This document shows, piece after piece, positions 7,939 to 17,284 of a stretch of 35,366 nt of DNA (the stretch's first letter is position 1; each line of letters begins with the position of its first letter). The translations under genes were made by a program, and so were the position numbers. This DNA comes from Methanocorpusculum sp. (GTDB lineage: Archaea; Halobacteriota; Methanomicrobia; Methanomicrobiales; Methanocorpusculaceae), in assembly GCA_030539655.1 (NCBI GenBank), contig JAUNXT010000006.1, positions 1 through 35,366 on the forward strand, written 5' to 3'. The notes under the pieces were generated by a model. It searched no databases, was not told where the DNA came from, and saw only the letters and a program-made list of their open reading frames with translations.

Positions 7939-9252
7939 ATGGCAAAATATAAAGATGTTATCGACCTTTACGATGACAAGGGAAAACTCTTAAAGAGCAA
8001 CGTTTCCCTCGACAAGATCAGCCCGGTTATCAACCCGGCTATCAGAAAAATCGTTGACACTGCAAAGAGATCTGTTGCAGTTAACCTCGGCGGAATGCAG
8101 GATGCTTTAAAGACCGGAAAGATCGGAAAGCACCAGCAGATTCTCGGACGTGAACTCAACCTCGACATCGTCGGCCACGTTGACAATATCGAGAAAAAGA
8201 TTAAAGACTACCTTTCCGTCCCCGGAGAGAAAGCAGAGATCAAGCGCTTCAACGGCGACAAACTTCTCTTAGTCAAAGTCCCGTCCGCACGTATTGAGGC
8301 AGCAGCAACCTACGATGTTTCCTTAACCAACGTCGCAGCAGCAACCACCTACGCAGTAGTTGACGAGTTCAAGGTTGGCATGTTCGATGCATCCACTGTC
8401 AAGGCAGCAGCATTCGGTACCTACCCGGTTACCATGGACCTTGCAGGAGGAGCATGCTCTATGATCATGTCCATCCCGCAGAACAACGAATCCTTAGGTT
8501 ACGCACTTCGTAACGTCCCGTCCAACCAGACTGTCATGATGACTCACCGCAATGCAATGCAGGGTGCAGCACTCGCAGCAACCTTCGAGCAGGCAGGAGA
8601 GTTCGAAATGGGTAACGCAGTCGGACCGTTCGAGCGTGCACAGCTCTTACTCTACGCCTACCAGGGATTAAACGCAAACAACATGGTCTACGACCTTGTT
8701 AAAGCAAACGGCAAGACCGGAACTGTCGGTACTGTCGTCCAGTCCTTAGTCGAGCGCGCAGTTGAAGACAAAGTCATCAAACAGACTGCAGGAACCAAGG
8801 GAGGCTACTTCAAGCCGTACGAGACCAAAGACCCGATGATGTGGAATGCATACGCATCTGCAGGTACCCTCGCAGCAACCATGGTTAACTGTGGTGCCGG
8901 ACGTTTCGCACAGGCAGTCTCTGCAACCTTACTGTACTTCAACGATTTACTTGAGCACGAAACCGGACTTCCGGGCTCTGACTACGGAAGAACCATGGGT
9001 GCAGCAGTCGGATTCTCCTTCTTCTCCCACTCCATCTACGGTGGCGGAGGACCGGGTATCTTCAACGGAAACCACGTTGTTACCAGACACGCAGCAGGTG
9101 TTTGTATGCCGGCAATTGTTGCAGCATGTGCACTTGATGCAGGAACCCAGATGTTCACTCCGGAAGGAACTGCAAAGATCTTCGGTGAGACCTATGGTCA
9201 GATCCCTGAGTTCAAGCAGCCGCTCCAGGCAATTGCAAAAGCAATCCAGTAA
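7939..9252 (+). CDS. mcrB: Methyl-coenzyme M reductase beta subunit
   Basis: This is the beta subunit of the (alpha-beta-gamma)2 enzyme that reduces methyl-coenzyme M with coenzyme B to methane using F430. The start at 7939 gives 437 residues beginning MAKYKDVIDLYDDKGKLL, the classic McrB N-terminus and length. An upstream in-frame start at 7699 would add 80 residues translated from the structured leader and is rejected. Conserved segments include SLGYALRNVPSNQ and the glycine-rich SIYGGGGPGIFNGNHVVTRH near the end, part of the active-site channel. Codon choice is strongly biased (GCA for alanine, CCG for proline), as in the other mcr and mtr genes, consistent with very high expression. Confidence 0.97.
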   Translation: MAKYKDVIDLYDDKGKLLKSNVSLDKISPVINPAIRKIVDTAKRSVAVNLGGMQDALKTGKIGKHQQILGRELNLDIVGHVDNIEKKIKDYLSVPGEKAEIKRFNGDKLLLVKVPSARIEAAATYDVSLTNVAAATTYAVVDEFKVGMFDASTVKAAAFGTYPVTMDLAGGACSMIMSIPQNNESLGYALRNVPSNQTVMMTHRNAMQGAALAATFEQAGEFEMGNAVGPFERAQLLLYAYQGLNANNMVYDLVKANGKTGTVGTVVQSLVERAVEDKVIKQTAGTKGGYFKPYETKDPMMWNAYASAGTLAATMVNCGAGRFAQAVSATLLYFNDLLEHETGLPGSDYGRTMGAAVGFSFFSHSIYGGGGPGIFNGNHVVTRHAAGVCMPAIVAACALDAGTQMFTPEGTAKIFGETYGQIPEFKQPLQAIAKAIQ

Positions 9253-9297
9253 ATTTACTGTAAGCAGCATACCTTCTTAAAACTCTAAGGAGATTGA

Positions 9298-9771
9298 ATG
9301 ACAGAAGAGACCTACCCGCAAGTACGAATCACGCCAGCCCGGTATCTTGATCCGGAGACCACCGAGCATCTGCTTGAAAAAATCTATGAGGTTGATGGTA
9401 TTCACCGTTTGATTTTAAACGGTCCGAACCTTCCGGCTACTGTCCCGTACGGTCCTGCCAAAGGACTTCAGAACGAGAACAGCTACCGCCGTACGATTAA
9501 GGTTTGCGGAGAGGATTACGAACTTCATGTTCATGTAGGAGATATCCTTATTGAACTGGAATCAAAAGCCGTAATCCCGAAGATAAGAAAGGCCTGTGAT
9601 GGGATATTTGCCGATAAATTTCCGTATGGATTTGCCGAAGGTAAATTTATGCGTTCAAATTTCACCCTCTCCGATTATGCCAAATACGGCGTTGTCGATG
9701 ATGAAAGAATTCTCGGTATGAGCGATCCGAAAAGCAAACAGCGTCCTATAATAATACAGGGAACAAAATAA
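9298..9771 (+). CDS. mcrD: Methyl-coenzyme M reductase operon protein D
   Basis: McrD is a small non-core protein (157 residues, normal length) of mcr operons. It is implicated in maturation of the reductase, probably as a chaperone for F430 or apo-Mcr. It begins MTEETYPQVRITPARYLDPET, with a good ribosome site (aaggag) seven bases before the ATG. The gene order B-D-C-G-A is the standard one. Its stop codon overlaps the mcrC start by one base (TAATG). Confidence 0.93.
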   Translation: MTEETYPQVRITPARYLDPETTEHLLEKIYEVDGIHRLILNGPNLPATVPYGPAKGLQNENSYRRTIKVCGEDYELHVHVGDILIELESKAVIPKIRKACDGIFADKFPYGFAEGKFMRSNFTLSDYAKYGVVDDERILGMSDPKSKQRPIIIQGTK

Positions 9772-10391
9772 TGCCGCTCGGAAGAGTTACTCAGTTAGTT
9801 GACTGCAGACACAGTATGGGTATGGGCAAGGGAGGCTCTCTTGCTCAGAGGGGAACCATATCTGAGTGTAAACATCCTGATATAATTATTGTCGGGATGT
9901 CTCCCGGCAGAAGGCATATTACAAAGCCCGTCTGCGATATAACGTCAGCACTGCGGCAGCAGGGGATTGAATACAGCGTAAGTACCCTGGTGCTGAACGC
10001 CGGCAGCGGGGTTCCGCCGGATGCGGAGATTGGAGGAGTGGCTTTCGGTTCAAACTTTGGAATTACCAATCGTGAAATTGAACAGATAGAACGTCACAAA
10101 GTGGCAGTTCTTCATCATGGAAATATCCGCTCGCATGTAGTCCACAAGTCACGGAAAATTCTGCAGCAGTGCAGCGTTGATGCTGTAGTTGTCTGTCAGG
10201 CGCCCGTTGACTATGAGGATTTTGCACGGGTCGGTGTAAAAACGGCATATGTTATGCCAAAACCTGAGGATATCAGGACCAAAGGTACAGTAAAGGGTCT
10301 TGTTACGGGAATTACCCGCGGGCAGACCCCGAGCAGGGCAGCAATGTCGGATGTCATTCATGAGACATTACGAATAATTAAAGAACACTAA
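9771..10391 (+). CDS. mcrC: Methyl-coenzyme M reductase operon protein C
   Basis: McrC (206 residues) is not part of the core reductase. It has been found in the large complex that activates Mcr by ATP-dependent reduction of F430 to Ni(I). The family pattern is visible: an early cysteine in QLVDCRHSMGMGKGGSLAQRG, then DIIIVGMSPGRRHITKPVCD and GGVAFGSNFGITNREIEQI. It is translationally coupled to mcrD by a one-base overlap and precedes mcrG by 20 bases. Confidence 0.93.
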   Translation: MPLGRVTQLVDCRHSMGMGKGGSLAQRGTISECKHPDIIIVGMSPGRRHITKPVCDITSALRQQGIEYSVSTLVLNAGSGVPPDAEIGGVAFGSNFGITNREIEQIERHKVAVLHHGNIRSHVVHKSRKILQQCSVDAVVVCQAPVDYEDFARVGVKTAYVMPKPEDIRTKGTVKGLVTGITRGQTPSRAAMSDVIHETLRIIKEH

Positions 10392-10411
10392 AAAATAAGG
10401 TGAATTAAACT

Positions 10412-11176
10412 ATGGCATACGAACCACAGTATGGTCCGGGAACCTCTAAAGTTGCACAGGTTCGCCGCAACCAGATGAACCCGAATGTCAAGCTCGAAAC
10501 ACTGCGCAACATCACTGATGAAGACATCGTCCTCATCCTTGGTCACCACGCACCAGGAGCAGCATACGGCTCAGCACACCCGCCACTTGCAGAACAGGGT
10601 GAACCAAACTGCCCGATCAGAAAGCTTGTTGCCCCGACCGAGGGTGCAAAAGCAGGTGACCGTGTCAGATACATCCAGTTCGCTGACTCAATGATGAACG
10701 CACCGTGTCAGCCGTACCAGAGAACCTATCTCGAGATGTACCGCTTCCGCGGAATTGACCCGGGAACACTTTCCGGTCGTCAGATTGTAGAGTGCCGTGA
10801 GAGAGATCTCGAAAAATACGCACGCCAGCTTCTCGAAAGCGAACTCTTCGACCCGGCAACCGTTGGTATCCGCGGTGCAACTGTGCACGGACACTCCCTC
10901 CGTCTCGCAGAGAACGGAATGATGTTCGATGCAGTACAGCGCTGTATCCTTGACAAAGACGGTGTCGTCAAATACGTTAAGGACCAGGTCGGTGTCCCGC
11001 TTGACCGCAAGGTCGCAGTCGGTAAGCCGATGGATTCCGCATGGCTCAAGAAGAACACTCCGATGTTCCACTCACTTGTTGGAACTGCATTCCGCTCTGA
11101 CAAAGAATACGTTGCATACGTTCAGCGTGTACACGCCCTCCGTACGAAATACGGATTCATGCCGATAGAGGAGTAA
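10412..11176 (+). CDS. mcrG: Methyl-coenzyme M reductase gamma subunit
   Basis: This is the gamma subunit of methyl-coenzyme M reductase, 254 residues against the usual 247-260. It starts [20 protein letters not shown] and contains the conserved [20 protein letters not shown] and [13 protein letters not shown] segments. A site resembling aaggtg lies upstream of the ATG. It is followed after five bases by mcrA. Confidence 0.97.
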   Translation: MAYEPQYGPGTSKVAQVRRNQMNPNVKLETLRNITDEDIVLILGHHAPGAAYGSAHPPLAEQGEPNCPIRKLVAPTEGAKAGDRVRYIQFADSMMNAPCQPYQRTYLEMYRFRGIDPGTLSGRQIVECRERDLEKYARQLLESELFDPATVGIRGATVHGHSLRLAENGMMFDAVQRCILDKDGVVKYVKDQVGVPLDRKVAVGKPMDSAWLKKNTPMFHSLVGTAFRSDKEYVAYVQRVHALRTKYGFMPIEE

Positions 11177-11181
11177 TTAAC

Positions 11182-12888
11182 ATGGCAAATGTAGCAAAAA
11201 CCCAGAAACTTTTCCTCGATGCACTGAAGCAGAAGTTCCCGAAGCAGGATGTTGCATCTACAACAACTGAATTCTACAAATTCAACGGAATCCACCAGTC
11301 TGCACGTAAAGAGGAATTCCTGAAAGAAAACAAAGCAATTGTCAAAGCACGTGGAATCTCCATGTACGATCCGGAACACTGCCACTTAGCAGGTGTCCCG
11401 ATGGGTCAGAGACAGCTCATGACCTACGAAGTCTCCGGAACCGGAACCTTCGTTGAGGGTGATGATCTTCACTTTGTTAACAATGCAGCAATGCAGCAGA
11501 TGTGGGATGATATCCGCAGAACTGTAATTGTATCCATGGATATGGCACACCAGACCTTACAGAAGCGTCTTGGTAAAGAAGTTACTCCGGAAACCATTTC
11601 CGAATACCTTCACGTCGTAAACCACGCAATGCCCGGAGGAGCAGTCGTTCAGGAACACATGGTTGAAACCCACCCGGGATTAACCGACGACTGTTACGTC
11701 CGTGTCTTCACCGGTGACCAGGAACTCGCAGACTCTATCGAGTCCCAGTACGTCATTGATGTAGAAAAGCTCTTCCCGAAGAAGCAGGCAGAAGCTCTCC
11801 AGAAGGCAGTTGGAAAGTCCCTCTGGCAGTGTGTCCACATGCCGACCATTGTTGGCCGCACTTGTGATGGAGGTACCACCTCCAGATGGTCTGCAATGCA
11901 GATTGGTATGTCTTTCATCTCCGCATACAGAATGTGCGCAGGTGAGGCAGCAGTCGCAGACTTATCCTTCGCAGCAAAGCACGCAGGTGTCATCAACATG
12001 GCATCCCACTTACCAGCCCGCCGTGCACGCGGTCCGAACGAGCCGGGAGGAATTCTCTTCGGTAACTTCTCCGATATGTGCCAGGCAGACCGTGTAAACC
12101 CGAACGACCCGGCAAAGGCAGCATTAGAAAACGTCGGAGCAGGCGCAATGCTCTTCGACCAGATCTGGCTCGGTTCCTACATGTCCGGTGGTGTCGGATT
12201 CACTCAGTATGCAACTGCAGCATACACCGATAACATCCTCGATGACTTTGTCTACCACGGTATGGACTTCATCAAAGACAAGTACAAGGTTGACTGGAAG
12301 AACCCGTCTCCGAAGGACAAGGTCAAGGCAACCCAGGACGTTGTCAACAAGATTGGTACTGAAGTTACCCTCTACGGTATGGAACAGTACGAACAGTTCC
12401 CGACCATGATGGAAGACCACTTCGGTGGATCCCAGCGTGCAGCAGTTCTTGCAGCAGCATCCGGTATCACCACTTCCATTGCAACCGGTAACTCCAACGC
12501 TGGTCTGAACGCATGGTACTTATCCATGTTACTCCACAAGGACGGATGGTCCAGACTTGGATTCTTCGGTTACGACTTACAGGACCAGTGCGGTTCTGCA
12601 AACTCACTCTCCATCAGACCTGACGAAGGATGTATCGGAGAATTCCGTGGACCGAACTACCCGAACTATGCAATGAACGTCGGTCACCAGGGAGAATACG
12701 CAGCAATCGCAGCAGCAGCCCACTTAGGCCGCGGCGATGCATGGACACTCTCTCCGCTGATTAAGATCTGCTTCGCAGACCCGGCACTGAAGTTCGACTT
12801 CGCCCACCCGCGTGAGGAGTTCGCAAAGGGAGCAATCCGCGAATTCATGCCCGCAGGAGAGCGCGGACTTATCATCCCGGCAAAATAA
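11182..12888 (+). CDS. mcrA: Methyl-coenzyme M reductase alpha subunit
   Basis: This is the catalytic alpha subunit (568 residues) that holds F430 in the active site. The residues modified in characterised enzymes are all conserved: H267 (1-methylhistidine, AAKHAGV), R281 (5-methylarginine, ARRARG), Q418 (2-methylglutamine, GGSQRAA), G463 (thioglycine, FFGYDLQ), D468 and C470 (LQDQCG). The diagnostic [20 protein letters not shown] stretch is present. It is the last gene of the operon and is followed by a hairpin terminator. Nothing suggests an alkane-oxidising variant, and the context is that of a methane-forming enzyme. Confidence 0.98.
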   Translation: MANVAKTQKLFLDALKQKFPKQDVASTTTEFYKFNGIHQSARKEEFLKENKAIVKARGISMYDPEHCHLAGVPMGQRQLMTYEVSGTGTFVEGDDLHFVNNAAMQQMWDDIRRTVIVSMDMAHQTLQKRLGKEVTPETISEYLHVVNHAMPGGAVVQEHMVETHPGLTDDCYVRVFTGDQELADSIESQYVIDVEKLFPKKQAEALQKAVGKSLWQCVHMPTIVGRTCDGGTTSRWSAMQIGMSFISAYRMCAGEAAVADLSFAAKHAGVINMASHLPARRARGPNEPGGILFGNFSDMCQADRVNPNDPAKAALENVGAGAMLFDQIWLGSYMSGGVGFTQYATAAYTDNILDDFVYHGMDFIKDKYKVDWKNPSPKDKVKATQDVVNKIGTEVTLYGMEQYEQFPTMMEDHFGGSQRAAVLAAASGITTSIATGNSNAGLNAWYLSMLLHKDGWSRLGFFGYDLQDQCGSANSLSIRPDEGCIGEFRGPNYPNYAMNVGHQGEYAAIAAAAHLGRGDAWTLSPLIKICFADPALKFDFAHPREEFAKGAIREFMPAGERGLIIPAK

Positions 12889-12913
12889 TATTCTTCGGAA
12901 GTTATTTTGTTGT

Positions 12914-12948
12914 AAAAAAACGGAATGGATTTTTCCATTCCCGTTTTT
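12914..12948 (+). terminator. Terminator after mcrA
   Basis: A stem of aaaacgg-aatgg pairs with ccatt-cccgtttt around a T-rich loop, with one bulged base, and ends in a run of T. It lies 26 bases after the mcrA stop and separates the mcr and mtr operons. Confidence 0.6.
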
Positions 12949-13422
12949 CATGAAATATCATTTCGCTTATTGTCGACAAACGTCTATTTTCGTACTATAT
13001 TCAAATTAACCAAAAATCCCGTCACTAAATCTGTGCGTGTTTTTTTGACCTTTGGCATTGGGTGCCGCGGGTATTAACGGCTTCGCAGATGCAAAAAGGT
13101 TATTTGTGTTAACATTATTTATTTTGTTTAATATTCGGCAATTACTGTAGGGATATCGCCTGTTCTCTCTAAATATAGAGTAAAAATCCGCAGAGATTAT
13201 ATATTTAGGAGTCGAAATAATAGATATCCACACTTTGTACTCCATTCTTAAGAGTGGTAGCGCAGGATATGTTAATGCATATCCGGGCGCGGGCATGTCA
13301 GTCTGACATGCAATCGTTATACGAACACTTGAGACATCCTTCGTTTCGCTTACCCGCGAAACACATTAGGTTCCGGATAATCCACATATCCGGAAATGAA
13401 AAAACTCAAGGGAGAATCTTAC
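12949..13422 (+). promoter_or_regulatory. mtr promoter and hairpin-rich leader
   Basis: This region is non-coding. A TATA-like element (ttatatattt, about 13197-13206) predicts a transcription start near 13230, giving a leader of about 190 bases. Four perfect-arm hairpins follow. They are GGATATG/CATATCC (13265-13284), GCATGTCAG/CTGACATGC (13293-13311), GTTTCGC/GCGAAAC (13343-13362) and TTCCGGAT/ATCCGGAA (13371-13395). The last ends about 15 bases before the ribosome site of mtrE. Upstream (12949-13190) the sequence is AT-rich and I see no gene. Confidence 0.6.
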
Positions 13423-14307
13423 ATGCAAGAAATCATTATCGGCATTGGAGTAACTGCCCTTGCAGGAGCTCTTGCAGCGGTTGCTGGTGCAGCCGAAGAT
13501 ACTGAGTCCAACATCGGATCACAGGGTGACCCGAACTCTCAGGTTCAGCTCGCACCGCAGATGGGTTACACTCACCGTATCTATAACAAAGCGGTCAGTG
13601 GAGAGCCACCGGCATACACCCTCTGGGTGACACTTGCTTGTGGTGTCGCATGGGCATTCCTTATGATGGGAATGAATGCAATCCTTGCAATCGTTTTAGC
13701 ATCGGCACTTGCAACATTCGTGCAGGGAGTTTACGCAACTACTGCATACCTTGGAAGAACAGCAAGTCTCTCCAAGTTCGGCCAGCCGGTCTTTATTGAT
13801 GTCCTTAAATCAGTAACGTCCGTGACTATGGGTCATGCCTTCGTCGCAATTATCGCGACTGTAGTCATTTGTTACCTTATCGCAACCATTATCGGTCATC
13901 CGTTCAGCTTACCGCTGCTCGGTATCGTCTGGGGTCTTGCCCTTGGTGCAGCAGGTTCCGCAACCGGAAACCCGTACTATGGAAAAGAACGCCAGTACCA
14001 GAACCAGAAATTCGGAGCTGGTGTCCCGATTTCCGCATCCGGAAACATTGTCCGTTATGCGGAAGCAGGTCAGAGAAGCTCTATCGACAACGGATTCTTC
14101 ACCTCCAAGTTCGGAGGTCCGGCGTCAGGTCTTTGTTTCGGTTTAATCGTATTCTTAGAACTCTGGCGTACCATTCTCTTCGAGGATGCCCTCGGAGGAT
14201 GGGGAGCAATCATCGCAGGAGCGGTTATTATTGTTATCTTCTTAATCATTGACCGCTGTGTTGAATCATGGGCACGTAAGAACTACGGCCCGTACACGGA
14301 GGCCTAA
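13423..14307 (+). CDS. mtrE: Tetrahydromethanopterin S-methyltransferase subunit E
   Basis: MtrE is a multi-pass membrane subunit of the Na+-translocating methyl-H4MPT:CoM methyltransferase, and with MtrC and MtrD it forms the ion pathway. The start at 13423 gives 294 residues beginning MQEIIIGIGVTALAGALAAV. It has a gggag site about 10 bases upstream and precedes the family signature AAEDTESNIGSQGDPNSQVQ. An upstream ATG at 13396 overlaps the last leader hairpin region and lacks support. Several hydrophobic helices are visible, and conserved loops such as QLAPQMGYTHRIYNKAVSGE follow the first helix. Confidence 0.95.
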   Translation: MQEIIIGIGVTALAGALAAVAGAAEDTESNIGSQGDPNSQVQLAPQMGYTHRIYNKAVSGEPPAYTLWVTLACGVAWAFLMMGMNAILAIVLASALATFVQGVYATTAYLGRTASLSKFGQPVFIDVLKSVTSVTMGHAFVAIIATVVICYLIATIIGHPFSLPLLGIVWGLALGAAGSATGNPYYGKERQYQNQKFGAGVPISASGNIVRYAEAGQRSSIDNGFFTSKFGGPASGLCFGLIVFLELWRTILFEDALGGWGAIIAGAVIIVIFLIIDRCVESWARKNYGPYTEA

Positions 14308-14309
14308 AC

Positions 14310-15167
14310 ATGAGCGCAATTGCAGCAAAACCGGCAGCAGATGCCGGAGCATTCCGTCCAGTGGCCTCAATTATTGCAATCATACTTGCAATCGTTCTTG
14401 TCGTAATTGCATACTTCCTCGGAAACTTTAACCTGTTACCGGGCGGAGGTGTATTCGCGATTAAGACACTCGGATTAATTATCTTAGGCGCAGCATTAAT
14501 CGCCTTTGGTGTTCACTTCGTCCCTGTCGGAGGAGCTCCGGCAGCAATGGGTCAGGCACCCGGTATTGCAACCGGTGTCGCAATGCTTGCAACTGGTGCA
14601 GGTCTTGCAGGACTCTTCGGAGGAGCATGGGCAGCAGAGTTTGGTTTAGCCGTTTCCCTCGTTGGAGGAGCAATCGGCGGCGGATTAATGATGGCAATCA
14701 CCTGTCTTATGGTGAACATGTCATACGTATTCGGTATGGGTATTCCCCCGGCATCCGGAAAGGTTGAAAAAGACCCGCTTACCGGCTACACTCAGCCTGA
14801 ATTCAAGTCCCAGGGTACTGAAGGACACGGTTTACCGTTCATCTCCTACGTTGGCGGTGTAATCGGAGGTCTTCTCGGTGGTCTTGGCGGAACACTCATC
14901 TACTACGAACTTCTTGAGTTCTACAACGCAGCCCTTCCGGGAGCAGGATTCATCTTTGACTTCGTCCCGCTTTCTGTTGGAATCGCAGGCATCGTTGCAG
15001 TTGGTATGTTCCTTGTTATTGCAGTTCTGTCTGCATACAACATTACCGGAACTATCGAAGGTCCGCACGACCCGAAGTTCAAGAGATTCCCGCGTGCAAT
15101 CGTCGCCGCAATTCTCGCATCTGCAGCATGCGGTCTGGTTGCAATGTTAGTGGTGATGATTCTTTGA
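14310..15167 (+). CDS. mtrD: Tetrahydromethanopterin S-methyltransferase subunit D
   Basis: MtrD is an integral membrane subunit of Mtr with 285 residues and about six hydrophobic segments rich in glycine and alanine. It starts two bases after mtrE with an upstream ggagg site. Recognisable segments are GVHFVPVGGAPAAMGQAPGI and MSYVFGMGIPPASGKVEKDP, the latter a cytoplasmic-side loop typical of MtrD. It is thought to line the Na+ path with MtrC and MtrE. Confidence 0.93.
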   Translation: MSAIAAKPAADAGAFRPVASIIAIILAIVLVVIAYFLGNFNLLPGGGVFAIKTLGLIILGAALIAFGVHFVPVGGAPAAMGQAPGIATGVAMLATGAGLAGLFGGAWAAEFGLAVSLVGGAIGGGLMMAITCLMVNMSYVFGMGIPPASGKVEKDPLTGYTQPEFKSQGTEGHGLPFISYVGGVIGGLLGGLGGTLIYYELLEFYNAALPGAGFIFDFVPLSVGIAGIVAVGMFLVIAVLSAYNITGTIEGPHDPKFKRFPRAIVAAILASAACGLVAMLVVMIL

Positions 15168-15177
15168 GGTGTAAAAA

Positions 15178-16032
15178 ATGTCAGTAAAAGTTGAAGCATC
15201 AGCAGGCGGCGTCCCGCATAACACTGTTATGATTATTGGCGCGCTCATCGCACTGGTATCTCTTTACATCGGTATCGCAGGAAACTACCTCCTTGGTATT
15301 GACTGGTTCGCAGTTTTCGGTGGAATCGCCGTAATCGGAGCCCTTGTCTGGGGTAACAGTACCATCAAAAAGCTCTGCAGCTATGGTATCGGAACTGGTG
15401 TTCCGTCTGCAGGTATGCTTGCATTCGGTGCAGGTACCGCAGCATTCATTGCAGCATCTGCAATCTTCTGTGGATTCGCCTTTGGTATCTGGCTCGTCCC
15501 GATTCTCACTCTCGTCCTTGCACTGATTCTCGGTCTTATCTTTGGATGGATCGCAAACTCAGTTGAAAACATGAAGATTCCGGTCATGACCCGTTCCATT
15601 GCCGAGCTTTCCGCAGTTGGTGCAATCGCACTCGCAGGATTCGCTCTTCTTGCAACCGGCGGAGTTGATCTTCTCAGCATCTCCAGCGCAGGATTCATAG
15701 GTCTTGATGTTGGCAGTTCCTTCCTTGGAGCCGGTATCATCGCAGTTGGATTCATGCTTGGTGCACTCGCACTTCAGCACCCGTTCAACGCATGTTTAGG
15801 CCCTGGAGAGAAGCAGGACAGAACCAACATGTTAGCTCTTGAATGCGGTTTCCTCTCCATGATTGTCATGGCAGTGATCTCCTTCGTATTTGTCTCTCCG
15901 ATTGCAGGATGGATTTCCTTAATCGTAGCAGTTCTCGGATGGATCATTACCTATGCAAAGTATGTTAAGTTATCCAAGCGCGATGCAGCAGCATGGCTTG
16001 ACGCAACGCCGTTTGAGGATAAAGAGGAGTAA
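15178..16032 (+). CDS. mtrC: Tetrahydromethanopterin S-methyltransferase subunit C
   Basis: MtrC is the third large membrane subunit of the methyltransferase (284 residues, multiple hydrophobic helices). It begins MSVKVEASAGGVPHNTVMII with a gaggtg site upstream. Family-like segments include CSYGIGTGVPSAGMLAFGAG and the C-terminal LQHPFNACLGPGEKQDRTNM loop. Its position between mtrD and mtrB is the standard order. Confidence 0.92.
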   Translation: MSVKVEASAGGVPHNTVMIIGALIALVSLYIGIAGNYLLGIDWFAVFGGIAVIGALVWGNSTIKKLCSYGIGTGVPSAGMLAFGAGTAAFIAASAIFCGFAFGIWLVPILTLVLALILGLIFGWIANSVENMKIPVMTRSIAELSAVGAIALAGFALLATGGVDLLSISSAGFIGLDVGSSFLGAGIIAVGFMLGALALQHPFNACLGPGEKQDRTNMLALECGFLSMIVMAVISFVFVSPIAGWISLIVAVLGWIITYAKYVKLSKRDAAAWLDATPFEDKEE

Positions 16033-16045
16033 GGAGGAATAAATT

Positions 16046-16351
16046 ATGGGATATATTTACGTATTACCTGAGTTCGGTCTTGTTGCAGACCCGGTTGCCG
16101 GTGTTGTAACTACCGCCGGAATCTCCTACAAACCTATCCTCGATCAGGTTGAAGAGCTCGAGATGATCGCAGACGATCTTGTCGGCATGCTCTCCGGCGA
16201 AGGAAAAATCATGAACAGTTTCCCCGGACGTGAGAAATCTCTCTCAATTGCCGGTAAGACCACTGCATTCTGGTATGGCTTAGTTATCGGTCTCTTCGTG
16301 GCATTTATCGTCACGTTCTTCCTTGTCTTTGGAGGGTTTATCGCATGGTAG
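16046..16351 (+). CDS. mtrB: Tetrahydromethanopterin S-methyltransferase subunit B
   Basis: MtrB is a small subunit with a single C-terminal membrane anchor (101 residues). The soluble N-terminal part is [19 protein letters not shown], and the anchor covers about residues 75-100 ([20 protein letters not shown]). A strong ribosome site (aaggagg) lies upstream. The gene overlaps mtrA by seven bases. Confidence 0.92.
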   Translation: MGYIYVLPEFGLVADPVAGVVTTAGISYKPILDQVEELEMIADDLVGMLSGEGKIMNSFPGREKSLSIAGKTTAFWYGLVIGLFVAFIVTFFLVFGGFIAW

Positions 16352-17085
16352 ATAAGAAATCTCCGGCATCCGGATGGCCGATTATTCAGGGTGACTACCA
16401 CACAGGCGATGCAAACAGCCCTGTTGCAGTCATCACTATGGGATCTCACCTGGACGAAGCAGGCATCTGTGCCGCAGGCGCAGCACTTGCCGGTTCCTGT
16501 AAGACTGAGAACCTTGGTATCGAAAAAATTGTTGCAAACATCATTTCCAACCCGAACATCCGCTTCGTAGTTCTCTGTGGTACTGAAGTTAAAGGACACT
16601 TATCCGGTCAGTCCATTGAGTCCATGCACAAGAACGGTGTTGAGGGCGGAAAGATTGTCGGATCGAAAGGAGCAATTCCGTTCCTTGAAAACCTGACCGC
16701 TGAACACATCAAACGCTTCCAGGAGCAGGTTGAACTCGTCAACATCATGGAAACCGAAGACCTCGGTGTCATCGGTGCCAAGATCAACGAGCTCAAAGGC
16801 AAAGACCCGGGGGCATTCGGTGCAGACCCGATTGTTGTTCAGATCTCTGAAGGAGACGATGCAGCAGCAGGAGGAGATGGAGCAGAAGGTGAAGAAGTCG
16901 AATTATCCGGTGACCTCGCATTAATCCACTCCCGCATGAAGAATATCCAGATGATGGTGACTGATATCGGTTACCGCAACAGATTTGCATCCGGTGTTTA
17001 TGGTGGAAAGATTGAAGGACTTATGATTGGTCTTGTAATCTCTCTCATTATCTTTGGAGCAATCCTTACAATGTGGGGTATCTAA
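16345..17085 (+). CDS. mtrA: Tetrahydromethanopterin S-methyltransferase subunit A (corrinoid subunit, copy 1)
   Basis: MtrA carries the cobamide that accepts the methyl group from methyl-H4MPT and passes it to coenzyme M. The 246 residues comprise a soluble corrinoid domain (about 1-170), an acidic linker rich in D, A, G and E, and a C-terminal anchor (about 222-245). H85 in [11 protein letters not shown] corresponds to the known lower axial cobalt ligand. Bases 16360-16811 are identical to 17299-17750 in the downstream fusion gene, so both copies carry the same corrinoid domain. The start overlaps mtrB by seven bases. Confidence 0.95.
   Translation: MVDKKSPASGWPIIQGDYHTGDANSPVAVITMGSHLDEAGICAAGAALAGSCKTENLGIEKIVANIISNPNIRFVVLCGTEVKGHLSGQSIESMHKNGVEGGKIVGSKGAIPFLENLTAEHIKRFQEQVELVNIMETEDLGVIGAKINELKGKDPGAFGADPIVVQISEGDDAAAGGDGAEGEEVELSGDLALIHSRMKNIQMMVTDIGYRNRFASGVYGGKIEGLMIGLVISLIIFGAILTMWGI
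16360..16811 (+). repeat. 452-bp perfect direct repeat, copy 1 (within mtrA)
   Basis: Comparison by eye shows every base identical to 17299-17750 (offset 939). The tract is bounded by a synonymous difference at 16359 (AAA versus AAG) and another at 16812 (GGG versus GGA). It covers nearly the whole corrinoid domain. Confidence 0.9.
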
Positions 17086-17086
17086 A

Positions 17087-17284
17087 ATGGCAGCACCATC
17101 AATTAGAATGGCAGCCATCAATAAAATGATGGATGACATCAGATATAAGAGTCAGATTCTTGTCAGATCCAACAAGATTGCCTCTGCAATCTCCGGTAAT
17201 GGTATTGTCGGACTTGCAATTGGCATTGTTGTTGCTCTTGCATTTGTTCTCATACCGGTCATTATCTTCGGAGGGGTGTTCTAA
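17087..17284 (+). CDS. mtrF: Tetrahydromethanopterin S-methyltransferase subunit F
   Basis: MtrF is a small single-anchor subunit of 65 residues. The start at 17087 gives [18 protein letters not shown] and has a gggg-rich site about 10 bases upstream, one base after the mtrA stop. An earlier in-frame start would lie inside mtrA. The conserved soluble part [20 protein letters not shown] is followed by an anchor near 42-63. The stop overlaps the next gene by one base. Confidence 0.9.
   Translation: MAAPSIRMAAINKMMDDIRYKSQILVRSNKIASAISGNGIVGLAIGIVVALAFVLIPVIIFGGVF

Noticed and set aside
8466-8472. Another ATGTCCA copy inside mcrB
   Set aside because: A single heptamer within a coding region, expected by chance a few times per 35 kb, with no inverted partner close by.
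13396-13422. Earlier ATG for mtrE
   Set aside because: It adds nine residues (MKKLKGESY) absent from the family and overlaps the mRNA leader hairpin. The ATG at 13423 has a proper ribosome site.
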